Assembly: GCA_963680875.1 (NCBI GenBank)
Contig: OY804579.1
Span: 56,433,718 to 56,497,717, forward strand
Source of the DNA: Bathymodiolus brooksi
Lineage: Eukaryota > Mollusca > Bivalvia > Mytilida > Modiolidae
Direction: 5' to 3'
Length of the DNA stretch: 64,000 bases
Part shown: positions 57,015 to 64,000 of the stretch, in pieces
Layout of the letters: each line of letters opens with the position of its first letter
Numbering within the stretch: position 1 is the stretch's first letter
Program-made: the position numbers and the translations under genes
Notes under the pieces: model-generated
Seen by the model: only the letters and a program-made list of their open reading frames with translations
Told to the model about the DNA's origin: nothing
Database searches by the model: none

Positions 57015-57564
57015 TAAACATGTGAGACGTATATGACATATAAAAACGTATGAAATTTGTTGGATTCATAATTCTGTGTTAATGCATTTTTGTTTATAGA
57101 AACTTCAATTGTATATATATTATTCATGTTGTTTCCAAAGGGAAATTGATTGTATATTATATATCAGTAAAACACTGGATGTTACAACTAAGAAATAAGA
57201 TATACAACTCTTAGTGTTATTGGTTGTGTTTAAGTTTCTTCTTCTGTCAATATTATACTTCTGATTTTTTTTTCAATTTTCACATTATTAAAACCACATT
57301 TAAAACTATTTGATTTTTTTCCAATTCAAATGTGATCTGTAAAAACTGTACTTGACTGTTAAATCTCTCTTTTGTTTAGATTATTTTTATTTGGACCAGT
57401 AAATCCAAATTTTCATTTCAAAAACTTAAAAAGTCATTGATTTTATGATTGTTTGTTTGAGATGTGTATTAAATATTTTTTGATATACATATGTACCAGA
57501 AAAGCTGTTTTGCAAGTGTTTTGAAAATACTGTTGTGAATAAGTGAATTTTCTATATTTTCCAG
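57015..57564. other. TMEM130-like intron 3, last part
   Basis: AT-rich, no element recognised; acceptor TTTTCCAG. Confidence 0.5.
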
Positions 57565-57649
57565 ATGAAATAAACATAACCAAAATAACAGGTACTGGTC
57601 AAGTTAAAGAAGGGGAACCTGTTACTGTTAATGTTACATTTAATGGAAG
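57565..57649 (+). CDS. TMEM130-like glycoprotein, coding exon 4
   Basis: An 85-nt exon after TTTTCCAG, before GTAATT. With the carried A it reads NEINITKITGTGQVKEGEPV, then TVNVTFNG plus AG. Start of a third Ig-like domain (xVxEGxPVTVNVTFNG), with sequons NIT and NVT. Phase 2 out. The transmembrane and cytoplasmic exons must lie right of the window: I find no continuation to 64000. Confidence 0.68.
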
Positions 57650-57727
57650 GTAATTCAAGTTTTTACAATGCTTACTGCAATTGTATAAAATTTCTGCATT
57701 TTATTTAGGTCACCTACTAGAAAGGGG

Positions 57728-57985
57728 CGATGGGTTTATGGTGTTTAACTCCACTTTCAACATTATTTCAGTTATTTCGTTATGGTTAGTTTTATTGGAG
57801 GAAACAGGAGTATCAGGAGGAAACCACTGACCTGTTGCAAGTCACGAACAAACTTGATCACAAAATATTGTATCGAGTACACCTCACCTGAGCGGGGTTC
57901 GAACTTACAACTTTAGTGGTGATAGGCACTGATTGAACAGGTAGTTGTAAATCCAACTACCATACGATCATGATAATGACAGCCC
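57728..57985 (-). mobile_element. SINE (family 2)
   Basis: Complement: GTAGTTGGATTTACAACTAC region, B-box GTTCGAACCCCG, central GTTTCCTCCTGATACTCCTG and tail AATAACTGAAATAATGTTGA + AAGTGGAGTTAAACACC. Confidence 0.78.
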
Positions 57986-58378
57986 CCAAAGGGGCCATGT
58001 GAGCTATTTATCATCATTTAAAGTCATCATTGCCTGCCTTTTAAGTATTTTACACTTTCATTGTTATCAACTCTAAAACCACTGAAACTATTGAAAACAA
58101 TATGGGTAGGATTATTCTGGCTGTAATATGATAAATATAGCCCAGAAGTGTATAAGTACCCAAGTGTACTCGATCGAAACATTTCAAAATGATCACATGT
58201 TACATTACTGTTGTTATTCAGAGGTATTTTCTATATCTCAGCTGTTTCACCAAATGGGACTTAACTGAATAGAGATTATCCCTAGGTGGTCGGTCCTCTT
58301 TCTCAATTGTGTATAGCAGGTTTAACCAACTTCCATATTGGTCAACAGAGGCTTTGATTAGAAGAGACATTTTCGACT
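57986..58378 (+). repeat. Decayed helitron-like fragment
   Basis: CCCCCAAAGGGGCCATGTGAGC is a worn head hairpin, followed by a body unit with TATCTCAGCTGTTTCACCAA and AGGTGGTCGGTCCTC. It is interrupted by the element at 58384 and resumes at 59652 (TTGTAGGGATAGTCCATGG). Confidence 0.55.
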
Positions 58379-58383
58379 AAGCT

Positions 58384-59646
58384 CAGTGGCGGATTCAAGG
58401 GGGGGCTTTGGGGGCTTCAGGGGCTTCAGCCCCCCCCCCCCCCGTCGATTAAGTCAAGCACATATATTAACATACGCTTTTCAAGGTTAGTTAACGTCAC
58501 GATATGGCTTTTAATCGAATGGTTTTCGATCTGTGTAATGGATGTGAAAGAAAATACAAATTCATTTCTTTGTATTGAATTAATCTTCAAAGAGGTAATT
58601 ATAAGTAATTATGCTAAATCAAATTTTCAAGTTTATTTGAAGTTTTTATGAATGTATTGTCAAAATACCAATTACATTTTTGTAATCAGGTATTGTCTAA
58701 ACCGTTATATAAACATGTCTAGTGTCACAATTTCATATAGGTATAACCACCAACACCTGTAAATTGAGGCTCTTTCAAGGAAATTCTTTTTTAAATATCA
58801 TTTATTTTTACAAAAAAATTAAAGGCAAATGTTGCTCTATTACAAAAAAAAACACAAAAAAAAACGTGAGTTTCAGTTTTGAAAATGTATGAATACAGCA
58901 TATTCTAAACTCTAGATGAAAATATAAATACATATAAAATAATTAAAATTAATTAGAAATAAAATAGACTTAAATTAGATTTTTTCCCTGCTATTGCTCA
59001 AACCCTTGAGCTCTTTACAAAATTGCCAAAACACACATACACCAGACCAGCAGAAGCTGATGTAACTTCTTTGTTGAATTCCATTTGCAACTTTGATTTT
59101 GTCGTAACCATTGTTATTGTTCAAATGTGCCTGGCTTTTAAGAAAGAGCTCAGCAGATCACTAGATTTAGATTAAACTTATTTTATTGTTAACTATATAA
59201 CATTTGGATCGGACACAAGTTATTCCAACTTACAAAGGTCCTCTACAAGATCACTACAAGAGAGATCACTTGACATAGGCAGAGCCTTAAAAAGCGTAAA
59301 TTTAAATAGAGCTCACTAGACAGGAGAACAAATGTTGAACAATTCAACCACCAGTGTTTTGAGAGGAGTGCTAAAATATGTGAACCGCTAGACATAGAGG
59401 TTAAAAAACCTAGAATATGCGGGAGACAAAATTTGAAATAATGAGAGATAATGTTGAAGCAGAGTCCGGAAGACTACTTTAGGAAGTAAATAACTGTACC
59501 TTTTCTCTACTGTACGCTAAATGAAATGAAAACAAGGTTTACCGACCTACACGCCAGAACCGCTTTTGGTTCTATCAATTATTAAAAATATTGCTCCATA
59601 GCTGAGCCCCCCCCCCCCGTCAACAGAGTCTCTGGATCCGCCCCTG
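58384..59646. mobile_element. CAGTGGCGGAT-ended TIR element (1263 bp)
   Basis: Ends CAGTGGCGGATTCA (left) and CAGGGGCGGATCCA (right, complement), each followed by a G-rich run (poly-G/C at 58425-58443 and 59607-59618). The 5-bp AAGCT occurs on both sides (58379-58383, 59647-59651). CAGTGGCGGAT ends recall hAT-like non-autonomous elements, but those make 8-bp duplications, so the class is uncertain. Interior AT-rich, no ORF. Confidence 0.72.
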
Positions 59647-59781
59647 AAGCTTTGTAGGGATAGTCCATGGTTTCCTTTCAGTGTCATCATATTTGCATTT
59701 TATGGCAAGTTTGGTAGACATATCACTGATATAAAAAAAATGTGACTATTTTATACTTAAAGATAAATTTCATTAATTAAG

Positions 59782-59906
59782 AAATAATTCATGGAAGCCA
59801 TACTGTGTTGTGAGTTTTAATATGGGTTGGCGGATAAAATACTAATACTGGTATCTGCCAACCCATGTTAAAACTCACAACACAGTATGTCTTCCATAAA
59901 TTATTT
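59782..59906. repeat. 125-bp palindrome
   Basis: AAATAATTCATGGAAG, CATACTGTGTTGTGAGTTTTAA and ATGGGTTGGC pair with the complement at 59857-59906 around a ~25-nt centre (GATAAAATACTAATACTGG). It lies ~25 bp from the left duplication of the next element. Confidence 0.85.
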
Positions 59907-59934
59907 CGGTTCTGATATGTATAATAGTACAAAT

Positions 59935-62243
59935 GGGTGATTTTCAAAAAAATGAAGACTTTGTGTGACATAGAGGGTGAAATTTCAAATTGGACAAATT
60001 GACATAATTTTGGTCGTAAAATAATGTCAATATGATATATTTTTTAGATTCAGTTGCTCAGTGCAATATATGAAGACAACAATTTTTTTTTTCAACTTTT
60101 ATTGGCAGCAAAGTGTTAAAATGATAACAAATACAGACTTACTTCCTCAGAGGTATCATTTTCTTTTGGGTATGGTAAAAGACCTAAATGTATTTCATTT
60201 TGATAATGATATGAAAAAGGCACATTTTGGTACCAAACTTTGTATATATCATGAGAAAACAGTTTCAGTATATCAAAGAAACACTATTTTTACTGTATAT
60301 TTTAAGAAATCTGGTAATTAAAGTTTTCATACAAGCATAAAAAATATGAAATAATGAGGCTTAATAGTTGTAAATCAATTATTTATATATGCCTAATAAA
60401 TATAACAAAAGTTAAGTTAAGTTGATCATTGGTGGTATAAACTAGAGGTAACCAAATGAAAATACTGTCCATTTTTTTATGTTTTGTCACACTCCTGACA
60501 CATTTTTCTAATAGATAAATACACCAAATATCAAGCTAAATGCAATCATTGTTGGTCACAATAACTAAGTAGTAGTACATAATCTATTTTGCATTGTTAT
60601 GATGTTATTTCAATCATATTTTATCATATTCTAAGTTATACTATCATAATTATAAAAAATGACAACTCAATTTTCAACCATTTATACATCTTTTCAAGAG
60701 TATAGTGCTTATTGAGAATTAAATAATTCCCCAAGACAATTACAAGCAGTTTTATGGAGGCTATATGCTTACAAAATAATCTATTTCTTAAATAAAATTG
60801 TCATACTCCTGACTGCCTCTCGAAAATAAACCTGTCAAGCTGAAAATAATATAACCAACTTATTCTTGCCAAACTAAAAGTTATATTTCTTCAAAAGCTT
60901 ATATTTCTTACAGTTAACAGTAAATATTAAAAGAAGATTCAAAATTATTTGCCCTTTAGGAATTTATCTCATCAAAAATGGTTAAAATGGATTTGAAATT
61001 GATTAAAACTAGCAATAGATCATCTTTTCTTAGTATAAAATTACTTTTTAGTGGTTTTCAAATTAGTAGCCCCATGTTTCTCAATAATTTACTCTGCAAA
61101 AAAACTTCCTACTGCAATTGCAATCGACATTTAATGTTTTTATGTCAGGAGTGTGACATATTACTGTTGAATGAAAAATTATCGATAAATTTTCAAAAAT
61201 GCTATATCAAAAGAATGAAATTGTTTTATGAAAGGCAAGATATATTAAAGTAAGTATTCTGTGTATCTAAAGCAACATACATCAATTTTTCATTTAGAAA
61301 AAATCCATATTTTCACATGTTTTAAGAAAATATAACCCTTTATCATCACTTATTATGAGAAAGGTGTCATGCAATATACAAAAATACTATAATTATTACT
61401 TATTGTTTATATGTGATTAAATTGAAAACATTTTGGAAGTTTGTAGAAGCATGTTTTTATTTTATTTTTATTTAAAAGATATGCCTATTAAAAGTGTCAC
61501 ACTCCTGACATTAGTTATTTTGATTTCCTAGCTATGATATGTCATATATCAGAGCTATTTCCAACTTTTTTCTTTGATTGGGTCTGGAGCTTTTTGAAAA
61601 TAAAGAAAATTGTGAACTATTAAAGCATTCAACATAGTACTATACAACTAAGATAAAATGTCACACTCCTGACGTTTTTTGTGTCTCTCCTTATGCAAGC
61701 CCAATTTTACAACTATCATATTCATCCAGTCTAATACTACTAAATTATTATAACTAATGTTTTTTTACAACATATTTTTACTTTTCTGAACTAATTAGTC
61801 TCAACAATGAAAAATTATTAATGTTTGATTTGACATTTGTACAATTTTCCAAGTTAAATTTATTCACGTACACCAATTTAAGAAATAGAATAATTTTTTG
61901 TCCCATAATCATAGGGTCACAAAACCTCTAGATATTTGAAGTAAAATGGTACAAAATTATAGAATACCATCTTTCTTTCATATTTTTTTTATTATATTTT
62001 TTTTATCATCAAGGTAAGTTGAGGCAATTTAAAGTTTGTCATGCTAAAACGTCACACTCCTGACAAATTTGACCAGTTTTTAGAGGATAACTTTTTAAGT
62101 GGAAGAGCAATCTCCATGACACTTTGCATGAAGATAACTGTTACCATTGTGCTTGTTTTAAGATATTTACCTTTCTTTCATATCATTTAATATTCAAATT
62201 ATTCTCTGAAAATGAAAAGTCTTCATTTTTTTGAAAATCACCC
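59935..62243. mobile_element. New TIR transposon family, copy 2 (2309 bp, inverted)
   Basis: Terminal inverted repeats GGGTGATTTTCAAAAAAATG + AAGACTTT on both sides (identical over 28 bp), related to GGGCAGTTTCAAAA of copy 1. Perfect 4-bp duplication AAAT at 59931-59934 and 62244-62247. The motif is present as TGTCACACTCCTGACA (reverse) at 60485, 60799, 61495, 61659, 62050 and forward at 61143. Read from the right end, offsets are 178, 569, 733, 1085 (opposite), 1429 and 1743. No transposase; frames of 86-91 codons (60061, 60978) are not supported as genes. Confidence 0.85.
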
Positions 62244-62247
62244 AAAT

Positions 62248-62954
62248 ACAGTAGTATACTTTGATGGAAAAGACAATAATTTATACTTACTTTTGTGGGC
62301 AATGTTGCACACAATTTATGCTGCTAGATTTGAGCAGACGATAACTCATCAACATGTGCTTTTATGACGGGAAAGTCAGTCTTATTGATGGAGCATCTGT
62401 AAAAATAATATTGTGTTCACAGGTTTTAATTGCACATCGCATATTTATTAATTTTGGATATGTTGATTATTTTCAGTGAATATAGATATTTAAAACGTTA
62501 ACAACAGTATAAATAGTTTTATTGTGTGATTTTATTACCTGGCTTAAATATGTGCACTGCACATGTGCTAATCAGATTTTGTCATCTAAAGAAATCGCTC
62601 GTTTGTTTGCAAAGCGAAAGAAAGATGTCATATTTGAACTGTTAGATAAATTTCATTAATTATTAGACAAATTTCATGAATAATTTTCAATGCTTACTTA
62701 TTATTTATAATTTTGTATATCAATATTAAGAAATAATTACTGGTAGACATATATTTATATTGTTTTTACCACGGGTTGGCACTTTATGTCGAATATTTTA
62801 CTGCAAACGTGATCTGTGTTAGTTTTGTATAAATACATGTAACCTGTATACTATAGATAAAATATACAGAAAACAAAGTTCAAATAGATTACAATGTTTT
62901 ATATCAGCATATTGAACCTAAAAGAATGTTATTAAGTCAGGTTAAGGACAGAGT
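62248..62954. other. Unrecognised AT-rich sequence
   Basis: No coding or repeat signal, apart from two TTAGAYAAATTTCATKAAT stretches near 62641-62685, similar to 59760-59780. Confidence 0.4.
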
Positions 62955-63180
62955 CTGTCTAACACCAAGTGGATACAAGTTCTAAAGTCATATATCATGA
63001 TGAGAACAAGTTAGTTTTTAATGAGTTGATGATGATACATTGTATATGATTTATAATTGACTAATAACCAGAGCTGGATTGTTAAAGTCCTAACTAGATG
63101 AAACAAAAGTCCACAGGTAGACATGTTGTTCCACGTGGACATATTATCTTGAGGCTGAACCAGCTAGTCTTTGGTCCACT
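62955..63180 (-). mobile_element. SINE (family 1), partial
   Basis: Complement has GACTAGCTGGTTCAGCCTC, GGAACAACATGTCTACCTGTG, TTGTTTCATCTAGTTAGGAC and TCATCATGATATATGACTTT. The promoter-containing 5' end is absent. Confidence 0.6.
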
Positions 63181-63549
63181 TGACTCATTTTGATTTTTTC
63201 AACTTCAGAGTACATGCATGTACCATTATTTTCTTTATCATTAGGCTACCAGGACACATTATCATTAGGCTACCAGGACACAAGTTTTTTTTTGTTGCTA
63301 TTGAATTACAAAGACTAAAATATCTTGATGCATTTGGGCAAATTCCTACATAATAATTGAAATAAAAATATCTCCAGTCAAACCTGCTTTAGTGACCAGC
63401 TCTATTAAGTAATAATTTGTATTATGTGACTTTAATTTTTATTTCCCTTCAGTGTATTTCATATGAAGTAACCCTGTATTAAGCGACCACCTGTCTCATG
63501 TGACCATATTTCACTGTTCCCTTGGAAGCTCACATAAGACAAACCTGTA
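63181..63549. other. Intronic/intergenic with short duplications
   Basis: A 23-bp direct duplication (ATCATTAGGCTACCAGGACAC) at about 63237-63282. From 63370 a degenerate 'GTGACCAGC ... AAGCGACCACCTGTCTC' repeat resembles the dispersed plus-strand repeat at 28.5 kb. No gene. Confidence 0.5.
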
Positions 63550-64000
63550 TTTTTACCTGCGTCGCTGAAGGCGGAAGCAGGTCTAGGAATCGCTTTCTCC
63601 GTCCGTCCGTCCCAGCAAGGCTGTACTTACTTAGTGTAATCTGTAACTCAAAACAGTTTTCAATCTATAATATTCAAACTTTGCACAGTGTTTGGATACA
63701 TATTGGAGATGTGCACCTCCTATTATGGGCTGATTTGAAATTTTTTTTCATATATTTTCTGTATGCTGAACTTAGTCATTTTTTATCACTATATGTCATG
63801 GACGGTACCTAGTTGGTGTAATCTAAAACTCCAACAATGTTCAATCAATATTATTCAGACTTTGCACAGTGTTTGTATACATATTGAAGATGTGCACCTC
63901 CTATTATGGGCTGATTTGAAGATTTTTTCATATATTTTCTGTATGCTGAACTTAGTCATTTTTTATCACTATATGTCATGGACGGTACCTAGTTGGTGTA
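63550..64000 (+). repeat. ACCTGCGTCGC-headed tandem element (cut by window end)
   Basis: TTTTTACCTGCGTCGCTGAAG + GCGGAAGCAGGT is a hairpin (ACCTGC..CGC/GCG..GCAGGT) followed by CCGTCCGTCCGTCC, then a ~175-bp unit in tandem (ATATTCAAACTTTGCACAGTG/ATATTCAGACTTTGCACAGTG, GGAGATGTGCACCTCC/TGAAGATGTGCACCTCC, GTCATGGACGGTACCTAGTTG). The same order (T-run, hairpin head, CCGT run, tandem body) as the AGCTCACCTG family but different sequence. The 3' end is outside the window. Confidence 0.8.

Noticed and set aside
54838..62065. The recurrent TGTCAGGAGTG motif as coding CQECN/CQECD zinc knuckles
   Set aside because: Sites are not in a common frame, stops lie between them and one site per element is reversed; the positional conservation is better explained as DNA sites.

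Overview
The window reads as nuclear DNA of a bivalve mollusc, probably a mussel-like pteriomorph. The phylum-level call rests on split genes with GT..AG introns, low GC, tRNA-derived SINEs with the molluscan type of tail, and a dominating repeat family (AGCTCACCTG head, GTCCGTC runs, CTTCTCCTCTGAAAC bodies, GAGCCTCTAGT tail) that I know from bivalve genomes. The placement within bivalves is inference. There are two host protein-coding genes, both on the + strand and both cut by a window edge. Nearly everything else is mobile or tandemly repeated DNA.

Layout. 1-5.45 kb: a ~312-bp tandem array and nested helitron-like elements. 5.45-6.68 kb: a 23-25-bp minisatellite. 6.69-12.54 kb: a large inverted-repeat element carrying a broken two-exon integrase gene (Ginger/KRBA2 type, minus strand) whose intron hosts a palindromic foldback element. 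12.54-18.46 kb: more helitron-like modules, including a near-identical second copy of 2.28-5.45 kb. 18.6-26.83 kb: the last five exons of a HERC3/HERC4-like HECT ubiquitin ligase; one intron carries a 2.65-kb helitron-like element and the next a 2.04-kb foldback element. 26.8-45.5 kb: intergenic, with SINEs, minisatellites, palindromes, a LINE reverse-transcriptase relic split by a foldback element that carries a RecQ-helicase-like fragment, and a 1.6-kb foldback minisatellite element. 45.56-64 kb: the first four coding exons of a TMEM130-like secretory-pathway glycoprotein. Its introns hold a Mutator-like transposon (with transposase relic and minisatellite ends), several SINEs, a CAGTGGCGGAT-ended element, and two copies of an apparently undescribed transposon family.

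The strongest candidate for something new is that last family (54660-57010 and 59935-62243, inverted relative to each other). Both copies have related terminal inverted repeats, perfect 4-bp target duplications and lengths of 2351 and 2309 bp. Their interiors look almost unrelated, yet a 16-bp dyad motif (TGTCAGGAGTGYRACA) recurs six to seven times at the same offsets and in the same orientation pattern (offsets 178, 570, 735, 1086 and 1438 in one; 178, 569, 733, 1085 and 1429 in the other). Such positional conservation of a short site in otherwise saturated sequence suggests selection on the motif.

No CRISPR, rRNA or genuine tRNA gene was seen. All identifications are by eye from translations and motifs; no search was run.
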